Assembly: GCF_032490495.1 (NCBI RefSeq)
Contig: NZ_JAVYJB010000001.1
Coordinates: 186,001 to 250,000, forward strand
Reading direction: 5' to 3'
DNA length: 64,000 bases
Source: Pilosibacter fragilis
Lineage (GTDB): Bacteria > Bacillota > Clostridia > Lachnospirales > Lachnospiraceae
The first letter of the stretch is position 1. The number at the start of each line of letters is the position of its first letter. Under the pieces are notes generated by a model that had not been told where the DNA came from, searched no databases, and saw only the letters and a program-made list of their open reading frames with translations. Positions 14,617 to 23,052 of this stretch are shown piece after piece. A program made the position numbers and the translations under genes.

Positions 14617-16917
14617 CTACTCCTTATACAGTTTTTTGAAGTTGAATGACACTTCTCCCGTTTTTTCAGCTTGTAAGCATGTTTTCCAAGCATCTGGAAA
14701 TGTAGTATGCAGCAAAATCTGTTCCGGCAGTTTTTTGACCGTCAGTAAAAATTCAATCATTAAGCTAATCTGTCTTCTGGTAAGTCTATCGAATTCCGTT
14801 TCTTTTTTGTCCAGAAAAACACCGGTTTCATTACGCAGCTGTTTTACAAATCCGATCTGCCGCGGCGTAGCCGGTAAACCCTTTCCGATGGAACAGGTTA
14901 GCAATACAGGCATAATATGATTTGATTTTGCTTCTTCCAAAATTTTTGCTTCCTGTTTTTTCTTTTCCACCTGTGTTTTAATCATGTTTTCTCCATGTAG
15001 GCATATTTCATTTTTGAACCGTTGAAACACTTCCGGTTTCGTAAGAGTGATCTCCCCACTTGATTCTTTCACGTATGAATCTACCAGTATTTTTGCGGTA
15101 GCGGCCTTTTTTGTTTTCTTTCCGGATTCTGCCTGTTTGAATGCTTCAGCAAGTTTTAAATTGCGCTTATATTCCATTGACAGGTCAATTAGATTGGATG
15201 CTTCCAATTTATTGATCTTTACATTCGGTGGCACATGTATGTCCTGATTAAGGTATGTATGAAATAGTTTATGTTTTTGCGCTTCGGTTGCATCCGCACA
15301 TCCCCAGACGCGTCTTGCCGACTGACTCCATGAATAGGAAAGATAATCCGGCTGCGCAACGCAATAAAGATAAGCCAACTGTACGGCATCTTGAAGCTTC
15401 ATTTTTGCAGTTAGATTCCTCTTTGATGGATCATATTTTTTGTTTAGATGAAACTGGATAATCACATCATCAAGTACATCAGGTTCCGAAATCCAGATTT
15501 CTTCGTCCCAGTTTGGCCGAATCCGGTATCGTTTTCGCTCATCTGGAAATACTTCCACATTCAGATCTCCGAATACAGATAAATCTACGCCTTCCAGCTG
15601 ATTCTTATTTTGAGCATTCAGATTTCTAGCCAGAATTGAGATATCTTTATTTCTCGCTTCTGCAAACAGATGTTCTGTTTCCTCTACAAATCGATTCACG
15701 TTCTGGCTGATGATGGCAATTCTTTCCGATGCTTCCTTGCAAAGAAGACTGATACGGTCACAAAATTCAAGGAGATCCTCATCTTCTGTCAGCTTTTTAT
15801 AATCCCCGGGGCTTAATAATTTTGGGTCAAGACCAAACAGGGTCGGTGCTGTACAAAGCGAGCGCGGAGAGGATTCTATATTATCCGGTATGATATCGAT
15901 CACCAAACAGTATTCTTTTTCAGAATACAATCTGGTTCCGCGGCCAACCATCTGCTGATACAGGGTATTTCTGCAGGTAGGGCGCAGATTCAGGATTGCA
16001 TCACAGATTGGTAAGTCTGTTCCTTCTGTCAGAACCATGCAGTTAATCAGACACCGTACGCTTCCGCTCTGAAAATCCGCAAGAGCTTTTGTACGTTCGT
16101 CTCCAGGCGTGTCGCCAAGAATGACCCGTATGGTATCATGCTCCGATTTTGGTAAAGATTTTTTCAAAGTTTCTGCCAAAACCATGCAAATCCGTTTTGT
16201 CACGCAATAAATGATTGTATGCTTTCCTGCGTTATGGCATTTCTCAATATATGTTTTCGCCGCTACCGGAATTACACCCAGTTCATTATCGCCAAGTAGA
16301 GCGGCTTCTACCTGCGTCGCGCTGTAATCGCCGTTTGTTTTCGTGATTCCAGCCAGGCTGTATTGTCCGCGGATTTCTTCGCAGCGTATGCGTGAAAGAT
16401 ATCCGTGCGTAATGCCCCAACGGATATCCCTGTCAAAGATAATATCGTCAAAAACGCATGACAGACCGATATCGTCCCCTCGCTTGGGGGTTGCTGTAAA
16501 ACCGAGAATTCTAGTTGCGCCTGAAAAATGATCCAGTACCTTTCGGTACGTTGGTGCGGCGGCATGGTGTGCCTCGTCTACAATGACGGTATCAAATGTA
16601 TCAGCAGCATAACTGTTCAGTCTTGTATCCTGTGATAAGGACTGTATGCTCGCGGAAACGATGTCTTCACCATTGGCATGCTCATCTGCCTTTTCGATGC
16701 CAAAACTTATTCCTCTTCCTTTGTAGTATTTTTCCGGCTGGCGTACCAGTTCATCCCGGTGTGACAAGATCAGTGTGCGTCCACGGTTTGGAATGCCGGT
16801 GAATATCACGGTCTTACCAAGACCGGTTGCCAAAGCAATCAGGTGTTTTCCAGCTCCGGCGGATTCAATGGCATCGAGGCATTCTTCCTGATAAGGTCGG
16901 TACTGTAAGTTCTGCAT
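14617..16917 (-). CDS. SF2 DEAD/DEAH-type helicase
   Basis: A 766-aa ATP-dependent helicase. The start at MQNLQYRPYQEE is set by AAAGGAG; the extension to 16968 has none. Motif Q YRPYQ lies at residue about 6, Walker A ALATGLGKT near 30, DEAHH in the DEVDEAHHAAAP-type block near 115, GFTATP near 145, and motif VI QMVGRGTRL near 320. This is the ResIII/RAD25-UvsW architecture used in recombination, repair and restriction enzymes. The C-terminal 350 residues are a helical region without a recognised nuclease. It has its own promoter with a hairpin in the leader. It could act in branch migration or restart; a stand-alone defence helicase is the alternative. Confidence 0.88.
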   Translation of the reverse strand: MQNLQYRPYQEECLDAIESAGAGKHLIALATGLGKTVIFTGIPNRGRTLILSHRDELVRQPEKYYKGRGISFGIEKADEHANGEDIVSASIQSLSQDTRLNSYAADTFDTVIVDEAHHAAAPTYRKVLDHFSGATRILGFTATPKRGDDIGLSCVFDDIIFDRDIRWGITHGYLSRIRCEEIRGQYSLAGITKTNGDYSATQVEAALLGDNELGVIPVAAKTYIEKCHNAGKHTIIYCVTKRICMVLAETLKKSLPKSEHDTIRVILGDTPGDERTKALADFQSGSVRCLINCMVLTEGTDLPICDAILNLRPTCRNTLYQQMVGRGTRLYSEKEYCLVIDIIPDNIESSPRSLCTAPTLFGLDPKLLSPGDYKKLTEDEDLLEFCDRISLLCKEASERIAIISQNVNRFVEETEHLFAEARNKDISILARNLNAQNKNQLEGVDLSVFGDLNVEVFPDERKRYRIRPNWDEEIWISEPDVLDDVIIQFHLNKKYDPSKRNLTAKMKLQDAVQLAYLYCVAQPDYLSYSWSQSARRVWGCADATEAQKHKLFHTYLNQDIHVPPNVKINKLEASNLIDLSMEYKRNLKLAEAFKQAESGKKTKKAATAKILVDSYVKESSGEITLTKPEVFQRFKNEICLHGENMIKTQVEKKKQEAKILEEAKSNHIMPVLLTCSIGKGLPATPRQIGFVKQLRNETGVFLDKKETEFDRLTRRQISLMIEFLLTVKKLPEQILLHTTFPDAWKTCLQAEKTGEVSFNFKKLYKE

Positions 16918-16950
16918 ATATGGGTTCTCCTTTTGAATGTTTTGTATACG

Positions 16951-16989
16951 GAAAATACCGAAAGGCAAGCTTACTGCGTCTTTCGGTAT
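16951..16989 (-). terminator. Terminator or attenuator in the helicase leader
   Basis: Minus strand ATACCGAAAG...CTTTCGGTAT followed by TTTTCC. It lies downstream of the helicase promoter and 35 bases before its ATG, so transcripts reaching the helicase must read through it. Confidence 0.6.
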
Positions 16990-17004
16990 CCTGTTCTATC
17001 TATA

Positions 17005-17033
17005 ATTATAATATATACATTATGCTGTGACAG
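17005..17033 (-). promoter_or_regulatory. Sigma-70-type promoter for the helicase
   Basis: CTGTCA, 17 bases, TATAAT in minus orientation, between the secA stop and the leader hairpin. Confidence 0.5.
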
Positions 17034-17079
17034 ATCGCGTAAATCTGCGGATAAGTAGAATCTATGTTTTTAGACACAT

Positions 17080-19455
17080 TTAACATGCAATTCGAATCAT
17101 TCGACTGTTTAACGCCTCTCTCAGTACATCTTCGCGGATCTGCCTCTGTGTCTCCTCGAATAAAACGGCTCCACGTTTCTGATATTCCAGCAGAGGATCT
17201 GTCTGCGCATACGCAATTAGACCGATTCCTTCTTTCAGTTTATCCATAGCTTCCAGATGCCGCATCCAGTTCACATTCATCGCGCGCAGCACGGTACGGC
17301 GTACCAGTCTCTGCATGGCTTCTTCTCCGCCGGCTTCTACTTCCACTTTCTTATAATGTTCCCGAACCAGGTGCTTCAGTTCCTGTTCAAGATCCTTGGT
17401 ATTCTTTTTGTGGCCATCTGCCAGGAAATCTGCATTCGGGCGGACACCAAGCACATCGCAAATTTTATGCATGTCTGTGTGATTATCGCCGTTTAAGGTA
17501 TCCGCAATAAAACCATCCGCATAATACAGGAGCACATCTTCCACACTGCTGTTTTTCAGGAAAATATTTCGCATCTCATACAGTTCTTCCCTCTGTCTGC
17601 AGTTTACCGTATCATATTTCAGTAACTGTTCTCTGGAAGCAAAGTTCAGGCTTTCGATTTTTTTCTGCGCATTGGTGATTGCTTTGGAAAGCAATGGGCT
17701 GCCAATTTCCTCATCTTTTTCGATATCCATGCTGTTAAAAAGATCCATCATGTTTTTACCTGCAAAGATTCCCATAAGCCGGTCTTCCAGGGAAATATAG
17801 AATTTTGACTCCCCGGGATCCCCCTGTCTGCCGGAACGGCCGGACAACTGGTTGTCGATTCTGCGCGATTCATGTCTCTGGGTTCCAATGACATACAGAC
17901 CACCGGCTGCCCTGGCTTCATCATCCAGCTTAATATCCGTGCCTCTGCCGGCCATATTGGTCGCAAGGGTCACCGCTCCATGTTTGCCCGCCTGCGCAAT
18001 AATCTCTGCTTCCAGTTCATGGTTCTTTGCATTCAGGACTTCATGTTTTAATCCTTCTTTTTTTAACATGGCGGACAGAGTTTCGGATGTTTTGATATCC
18101 GTAGTGCCGACAAGGACCGGCTGTCCTTTTGCGTGTACCTCTTTGATTTTGTGGATAATGGCACGGTACTTTTCATCCATGGTCTTATATACCGCATCTT
18201 CGTGATCCACACGAATCACCGGGCGGTTTGTCGGGATAGCAATCACATCCATACCGTAAATATCGCGGAATTCTTTTTTCTCAGTCATGGCGGTGCCGGT
18301 CATTCCGGATTTCTTCTCATATTTATTGAAAAAGTTCTGAAAAGTAATGGTAGCGTAGGTTCGGTTCTCCTCCATCACCTGCACGCCCTCCTTGGCTTCA
18401 ATAGCCTGGTGTAGTCCGTCCGAATAACGGCGGTCCGGCATCACGCGCCCCGTGAACTCGTCCACAATCTGGACGGCACCGTCTTTCACCATGTAATCCT
18501 TATCGCGTTTCATCAGCTCTTTCGCCCGCAGAGCCAGAATCACGTGGTGATGAATGGTCAGGTTTTTGGGGTCTGACAGGTCATCAATGTGGAAGAACTG
18601 TTCTACTTTGCGGATACCGTTTGCGGTCAGGACAATATTCTTTTCCTTTTCATCAACAGCATAATCCCCGGTTTCTTTCATTTCATCCGCATCAAAAATT
18701 TTTGTGGCAGAAAATTCTGTCTGCGTTCCACGCTCCAACTGCCCGGCAAGCACATCACAGATCTCATACATTTTTGTGGACTTTCCACCCTGTCCGGAAA
18801 TAATGAGCGGTGTCCGGGCCTCGTCGATCAGTACGGAGTCGGCCTCATCAATGATGGCATAACCAAGTCCCCGCATGACTGTCTCGCTTTCGTCCATAGC
18901 CATGTTGTCGCGGAGGTAATCAAACCCCAGCTCATGATTTGTGGCGTATGTGATATCACACGCATATGCCGCCCGGCGTTCCTCCTGCGACATTTCGCCC
19001 AGGATACAGCCAACCGTAAGACCAAGGAAACGATGAATCTGCCCGATCTCATCCGCATCACGCTTTGCCAGATAATCATTTACGGTGACAACGTGTACAG
19101 GTTTTCCGCTCAGAGCACTTAAGTATGCAGGAGCCGCACATACCAGTGTTTTACCCTCACCAGTCTTCTGTTCTGAAATGCAGCCATTATATAACATCAG
19201 GCCGCTCAGTAACTGCACCGGGTACTGCTTCATGCCCAATGTACGGAAAGAAGCTTCGCGGACTACAGCGAATGCCTCCGGTAGAATTTTTGCAACCGGT
19301 TTGCCGTCACGGATCCACTGTCGGAATTTTTCTGTTTGCCCTTTCAGTTCCTCATCGGACATCTGCTGCATGGCAGAGTCAAGACGCAGAATCTCCTTTA
19401 CGATTGGTTTTACCTTTTTCAATACTCTTTCACTATGTGTTTTGAAGATATGCAT
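17080..19455 (-). CDS. secA: SecA-type preprotein translocase ATPase
   Basis: Motor ATPase that pushes proteins through SecYEG. The 791-aa protein has NBD1 with Walker A QKTGEGKT and VVTVNDYLAKRDADE, the DEADSVLIDEARTPLIISG block, a preprotein cross-linking domain, NBD2 with MAGRGTDIKLD, GTQRHESRRIDNQLSGRSGRQGDPG-type motifs, and the helical wing/scaffold ending LREALNSRMIRIAC. It lacks the C-terminal linker and CXCX8CH zinc motif that bind SecB and lipids, so it is shorter than many housekeeping SecAs. Start supported by AAGGAGG 8 bases upstream. A SecA on such a replicon is unusual; export of the giant adhesin is a plausible job. Confidence 0.93.
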   Translation of the reverse strand: MHIFKTHSERVLKKVKPIVKEILRLDSAMQQMSDEELKGQTEKFRQWIRDGKPVAKILPEAFAVVREASFRTLGMKQYPVQLLSGLMLYNGCISEQKTGEGKTLVCAAPAYLSALSGKPVHVVTVNDYLAKRDADEIGQIHRFLGLTVGCILGEMSQEERRAAYACDITYATNHELGFDYLRDNMAMDESETVMRGLGYAIIDEADSVLIDEARTPLIISGQGGKSTKMYEICDVLAGQLERGTQTEFSATKIFDADEMKETGDYAVDEKEKNIVLTANGIRKVEQFFHIDDLSDPKNLTIHHHVILALRAKELMKRDKDYMVKDGAVQIVDEFTGRVMPDRRYSDGLHQAIEAKEGVQVMEENRTYATITFQNFFNKYEKKSGMTGTAMTEKKEFRDIYGMDVIAIPTNRPVIRVDHEDAVYKTMDEKYRAIIHKIKEVHAKGQPVLVGTTDIKTSETLSAMLKKEGLKHEVLNAKNHELEAEIIAQAGKHGAVTLATNMAGRGTDIKLDDEARAAGGLYVIGTQRHESRRIDNQLSGRSGRQGDPGESKFYISLEDRLMGIFAGKNMMDLFNSMDIEKDEEIGSPLLSKAITNAQKKIESLNFASREQLLKYDTVNCRQREELYEMRNIFLKNSSVEDVLLYYADGFIADTLNGDNHTDMHKICDVLGVRPNADFLADGHKKNTKDLEQELKHLVREHYKKVEVEAGGEEAMQRLVRRTVLRAMNVNWMRHLEAMDKLKEGIGLIAYAQTDPLLEYQKRGAVLFEETQRQIREDVLREALNSRMIRIAC

Positions 19456-19469
19456 AAAAAGCCTCCTTG

Positions 19470-19646
19470 TTAATTTTCTGGAGGAATTATGGGTGAAAAT
19501 AAAAGAAAATTGGTCAAAAAAGAGGACTGGCTGGCAGTCCTCTTTGTCGTATTAGGGATTATTGTTCTTTTGTTCGTCCAGATACTTTCAGAAGCGAATC
19601 GAATCAGCCGAGTCTGCATGAATAGTATTTGCGCACGTTCGCTCAT
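19470..19646 (-). CDS. Possible leader ORF upstream of secA (58 aa)
   Basis: Begins MSERAQILFMQTRLIRFASE after the very strong AAGGAGGAAATCAA and behind a consensus promoter. The frame stays open through the terminator hairpin at 19515-19545 and the CCATAATT motif, stopping 15 bases before the secA ATG. If the terminator works, the transcript has no stop codon. A 53-codon ORF on the opposite strand (19489-19650, with GGAGGAATT before its ATG and a hydrophobic LAVLFVVLGIIVLLFVQIL segment) overlaps it. Only one is probably real; the promoter favours the minus frame. A SecM-like regulatory leader is a speculative reading. Confidence 0.4.
   Translation of the reverse strand: MSERAQILFMQTRLIRFASESIWTNKRTIIPNTTKRTASQSSFLTNFLLFSPIIPPEN
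19485..19493 (-). promoter_or_regulatory. CCATAATT operon motif before secA
   Basis: CCCATAATT in coding orientation, 30 bases before the secA ATG. Confidence 0.55.
19515..19545 (-). terminator. Terminator between the leader ORF and secA
   Basis: Minus strand AAAGAGGACTG-CCAGC-CAGTCCTCTTT then TTT; 11-bp perfect stem. Confidence 0.75.
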
Positions 19647-19685
19647 TTGATTTCCTCCTTATGTGCAGTTATTCTATGGATACAT

Positions 19686-19732
19686 AGTATAGAGTGAAAC
19701 GATAGGGCTGTCAAGTTTCTGACAGTCCTATC
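19686..19732 (-). promoter_or_regulatory. Consensus promoter with overlapping inverted repeat
   Basis: TTGACA, exactly 17 bases, TATACT. The -35 box lies inside the dyad GATAGGACTGTCA/TGACAGCCCTATC (19701-19732), which could be an operator or the terminator of the upstream 160-aa gene. Confidence 0.75.
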
Positions 19733-19772
19733 AGATTTTGGGTATCTGCTGCAGATATATGCATTATTTAGT

Positions 19773-20255
19773 CTACACAGACATTTCTGATCCACATTTT
19801 GGGCAGTAGAGCCATTTTACAGCAACGTACTCTGCGTCACTTCGTCCGGCTTCTACGGCATTGTACATCTCCGTTCGATATCCGCATTCAGAACACTGTG
19901 TCCACAAATAATCGTTGTATTGTGCACGGTTCTCCCACTTTGCCTTTTTCCTTTTTGATGAACTTACTTCGGAAGGCTGTATTTTTGCAGGCATACCATC
20001 GGTGCTTTCAACTACGCCCAGAATTTCCACAATTTTCCACTGTCCTGTTCCAAACTGTTTGGTTTCTGCCCAAGCCTCGTCATCCGAGAATCCGGCTTCA
20101 TCGTTCTCTGACGCCTTGATGATTTCATCCAAAGAAGCATAGTTGGTCATCAGCAGAATATCTTTAACCATAGCGTCAACCGCTTCCTGTTTTGTTGCAC
20201 AGAAATTCTCACTAATGCTTAGTTCATCCCTGGTTACGGACATTAATATAAACAT
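19773..20255 (-). CDS. Zinc-ribbon protein of unknown function (160 aa)
   Basis: Starts MFILMSVTRDE after AGGAGAAGAA. The N-terminal 90 residues form an acidic alpha/beta region resembling small phage proteins that handle sensory or signal inputs, but no family is recognised. Residues about 120-158 form a zinc ribbon with CSECG and CPKCG as the two metal knuckles. It is expressed after ligA, behind two mutually exclusive hairpins. Nucleic-acid or protein binding is inferred from the zinc ribbon only. Confidence 0.75.
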   Translation of the reverse strand: MFILMSVTRDELSISENFCATKQEAVDAMVKDILLMTNYASLDEIIKASENDEAGFSDDEAWAETKQFGTGQWKIVEILGVVESTDGMPAKIQPSEVSSSKRKKAKWENRAQYNDYLWTQCSECGYRTEMYNAVEAGRSDAEYVAVKWLYCPKCGSEMSV

Positions 20256-20271
20256 TTCTTCTCCTATCCAC

Positions 20272-20319
20272 AGTATCTCCTCCCTTACAGGAGATACTGC
20301 TTTTGTGCCTGTAAGGGAG
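20272..20319 (-). promoter_or_regulatory. Two overlapping, mutually exclusive hairpins
   Basis: AGTATCTCCT/AGGAGATACT (20272-20281 with 20289-20298) and CTCCCTTACAGG/CCTGTAAGGGAG (20280-20291 with 20308-20319) are both perfect and share bases, so only one can form. They precede the ribosome binding site of the 160-aa gene by about 10 bases. Confidence 0.6.
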
Positions 20320-20333
20320 CTTATGATGAATGG

Positions 20334-22394
20334 TTATTTTCCGAATTTTGCAACGAATATATCTTCCGACAGGATCGGAATATTCAGTTCATGCGCTTTT
20401 TTATTCTTCCCACTCGTGCTTTCCAGATCATTATTGACCAGATACGTTGTTTTGGAAGAAACAGATCCTGAAACTTTGCCGCCACGTGCTTCTACAGAAG
20501 CTTTAAATTCGTCGCGGTTTTTGTAGATGTGGACATTTCCGGTAATCACGAATGTCAGTCCCTTTAAAGACTGATCTACTTTCTGAGCCGGCTTCTCCAC
20601 TTCCAGTTCTTCCATCAGAATATGAATCATCAGGTTCTTCACGGCGTCTGATTTCGTAAATCGGCACCAGTCATAAACAGAACATGCTTTGACATCGCCG
20701 ATGCCATCCAATTCTACTAAGGTTTCGTAAGACGGGTTCTCATAATATTCCAAGAACTTTTTCGGATCTCCTTCCCAGAAAGCAGATAACTTTTTGGAGA
20801 GGTCATTCCCGAGCAGCGGGATTCCCAGACTGAACAGGATTTTCTGTAGTGTTGTCTTTCTGGAAGTGTCAATGGCATCCAGAAGATTTTTCCAGGATTT
20901 TTCGCCCCAGCCGTCTTTCGCCGCTAATGCCGCCGGAAGCGTTCCGTTGGTACGTTTTTTTAATGTATATGCTTCTGCTGGATAAAGTTCCAGTAAGCCG
21001 GTCTGCTGCAGATCCTCAATCTGGGACGGTCCAAGTCCTTTTATGTTCAGTCCTGAACGGCTGAACGCATTTACTAACATCCCTCTTGTCCTTGCTGGGC
21101 ACCCAGCGTTTGGGCAATACAGCACTTTAACGCCGTTACGGTTTTTCTGTAAAGTCTTTTCACCACACACCGGGCAGGTTTCTGGCACATGAATGGGATG
21201 CATGGCTTCAGCTTGTCCCGGAGTCTGTGTGTAGACTTGTGGAATGATCATGTTTGCCAAGCCAACCTGGATTTTTGAACCAATCTGCAGTGTGGAAGGT
21301 GTATCTTCCTCTTCCGAAGGAATACTTTCCATGACGGATAAGTTATGCATGGAAGCTCGCGTTACTGTGGAACCCGCACCGAGACGAATCGGATCAAAAA
21401 TTGCCACCGGAGTGATGACGCCGGTTTTCCCGACGGACCACTCGATATCACGTAAAGTGGTTTCTTTTGTTTCATCCGTCCACTTCATGGCAATGCTGCC
21501 ACGCGGATGATGCTCTGTACTTCCCAGGCTGGCTGCATATTCTTGATCGTTATAGGCAAGAACCAGTCCATCCGTTGGGCATGGATTGTCTTTTAACTGT
21601 TCCTGCCATTTTTCAATATCCGCAAGGATATGCTCACGGTCAGTCAGGCAACTTGTTACCGTCTGGATGCCAAGGCCACGCAGAAAGCTGAAACGGATAT
21701 CTTCATATCGCAATGTCTTGACAGAAGCATCTGGCTCCACCAGTTCAAAGGCATAGAACTGGATTTCGCGTTTTCTGGAATCACGGCTGTCAAGCATACG
21801 AACGGTTGCGGCAGCCAGATTTCTGGCGTTCTCGTAAATCCCATCATTTTCTGCGTTGACGCGCTCAAATTCCGCATACGTCATGACCGCTTCGCCGCGT
21901 ACTACAATATGGCGTTTGTCTGCGATCTTTTCAGGAAGCCCTTTAAAAAATCTCGCGTTATGTGTGACTTCCTCACCTTCCTCTCCGTTACCTCTTGTGA
22001 CAGCACTGGTCAGTCTTCCGTTGTCATAGGTGGCTACCACAGTCAGACCGTCCATTTTCCAGGAAAGCATGCCCGGTTTATCGGACAGCCAGCTAAGCAA
22101 GGATTCGCGCTCTACGTACTTGACTTTATCCAGTGACTGCGCGAGCTGCTCATGCCGCACAGTTTTCAGTTTTGTTACGGCTACCGGCGCCCCGACAGCA
22201 ATGGTTGGACTTCCCTCATAAACGAATCCGTTTTTTATTTCCATCTCTTTGAGTCTGGCCGCTTGGCGATCAAACTCAAAATCTGACATGGAGGCAGCGC
22301 CTGTGTTGTAATACTGATCTGCTGCAATTTTCAGGGTTCTGGTTAAAAGTGCCTGCACATCTTTATTTGCATCTGTTAATGTTCTGATTTCCAT
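20334..22394 (-). CDS. ligA: NAD-dependent DNA ligase
   Basis: Seals nicks using NAD. The 686-aa protein has the family layout: helical NAD-binding domain Ia with YYNTGAASMSDFEFD, adenylation domain with active-site Lys in SWKMDG (about residue 112), OB fold, zinc finger CPVCG...CPNAGCPAR (about 410-435), helix-hairpin-helix repeats (NIKGLGPSQIEDL, LVELDGIGDVKA) and a C-terminal BRCT domain (KGLTFVITGNVHIYKNRDEF). Length is typical (about 670). Bacterial ligases usually show KXDG; KMDG fits. Chromosomes always carry one, so a second copy here supports an autonomous DNA replication module. Confidence 0.96.
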   Translation of the reverse strand: MEIRTLTDANKDVQALLTRTLKIAADQYYNTGAASMSDFEFDRQAARLKEMEIKNGFVYEGSPTIAVGAPVAVTKLKTVRHEQLAQSLDKVKYVERESLLSWLSDKPGMLSWKMDGLTVVATYDNGRLTSAVTRGNGEEGEEVTHNARFFKGLPEKIADKRHIVVRGEAVMTYAEFERVNAENDGIYENARNLAAATVRMLDSRDSRKREIQFYAFELVEPDASVKTLRYEDIRFSFLRGLGIQTVTSCLTDREHILADIEKWQEQLKDNPCPTDGLVLAYNDQEYAASLGSTEHHPRGSIAMKWTDETKETTLRDIEWSVGKTGVITPVAIFDPIRLGAGSTVTRASMHNLSVMESIPSEEEDTPSTLQIGSKIQVGLANMIIPQVYTQTPGQAEAMHPIHVPETCPVCGEKTLQKNRNGVKVLYCPNAGCPARTRGMLVNAFSRSGLNIKGLGPSQIEDLQQTGLLELYPAEAYTLKKRTNGTLPAALAAKDGWGEKSWKNLLDAIDTSRKTTLQKILFSLGIPLLGNDLSKKLSAFWEGDPKKFLEYYENPSYETLVELDGIGDVKACSVYDWCRFTKSDAVKNLMIHILMEELEVEKPAQKVDQSLKGLTFVITGNVHIYKNRDEFKASVEARGGKVSGSVSSKTTYLVNNDLESTSGKNKKAHELNIPILSEDIFVAKFGK

Positions 22395-22473
22395 ATTTTA
22401 TCTCCTTTTATGTTCAAATCCATCTTTTTTTTGCATTACCTATTATCATGAGCACTGTTTCTCTTTCTCACTC

Positions 22474-22498
22474 ATTGTAGCACAAACATGTGTTTGCG
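22474..22498 (-). promoter_or_regulatory. Extended -10 promoter with palindrome before ligA
   Basis: Minus strand TGCTACAAT is an extended -10; just upstream CGCAAACACATGTTTGTG is a near-palindrome that could bind a repressor. No good -35 box. Confidence 0.4.
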
Positions 22499-22524
22499 CA
22501 TAGCAGTTTAGCTCATATACAAAT

Positions 22525-23052
22525 TTATCGCAGGGATGTTGGAAGTTTCTTGAAATGTTCATCGCTGTCGTACTGGAACAAGGTTTTGCACCATTCTTCT
22601 GACCTCAGTTTTTCCATAACGGCATTACGAATGCTGGAATGAACGTAAAAGCATTTATGGGTTTCTTCCTGTGCATCTCTGCTATGGTCGGTCCATTTGG
22701 TAACTCGCATCAAATAATATTGTTCTTTATTTGCTCTAACTGGCTGCGCGTAAATTTCTCCGGTATACAGGGGTTTTATAGGCACATGGAATTGTCTCGC
22801 ATGTTCCTGTTCCATTTTCTCACGTACTAGCGCCATTGCAATATTGATTGACTGACGCAAAACGGTGGCATCATACTCTTTCGCTGTAAACACCCGTTCT
22901 GGGTTTGCGCTCGGGTATCTCCAACCGCTTGGAAGATATCCGCATTTGATGCGGTCCAACTGCTGTAAAACTGTCTCGAAGTCCATATATTCAAGTTCTT
23001 TGATATCTTGATTTGTATATTCTGTTACCGTGTATGTTCTTGACATATTCAT
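22525..23052 (-). CDS. Hypothetical protein (175 aa)
   Basis: Starts MNMSRTYTVTEYT, overlapping the stop of the PIN-like gene by one base, so translation is coupled. Soluble alpha/beta protein. Features seen: LPSGWRYPSANPERVFTAKE, an HVPIKPLYTGEIYAQPV strand pair, and a Lys-rich C-terminus. No motif points to a function. It probably works with its operon partner. Confidence 0.7.
   Translation of the reverse strand: MNMSRTYTVTEYTNQDIKELEYMDFETVLQQLDRIKCGYLPSGWRYPSANPERVFTAKEYDATVLRQSINIAMALVREKMEQEHARQFHVPIKPLYTGEIYAQPVRANKEQYYLMRVTKWTDHSRDAQEETHKCFYVHSSIRNAVMEKLRSEEWCKTLFQYDSDEHFKKLPTSLR

Noticed and set aside
19489..19650. Plus-strand membrane peptide MGENKRKLVKKEDWLAV as the main gene
   Set aside because: It has GGAGG and a membrane helix, but no plus-strand promoter is seen and its start coincides with the motif family; the opposite strand has a consensus promoter. 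Mentioned in the leader ORF entry as an alternative.
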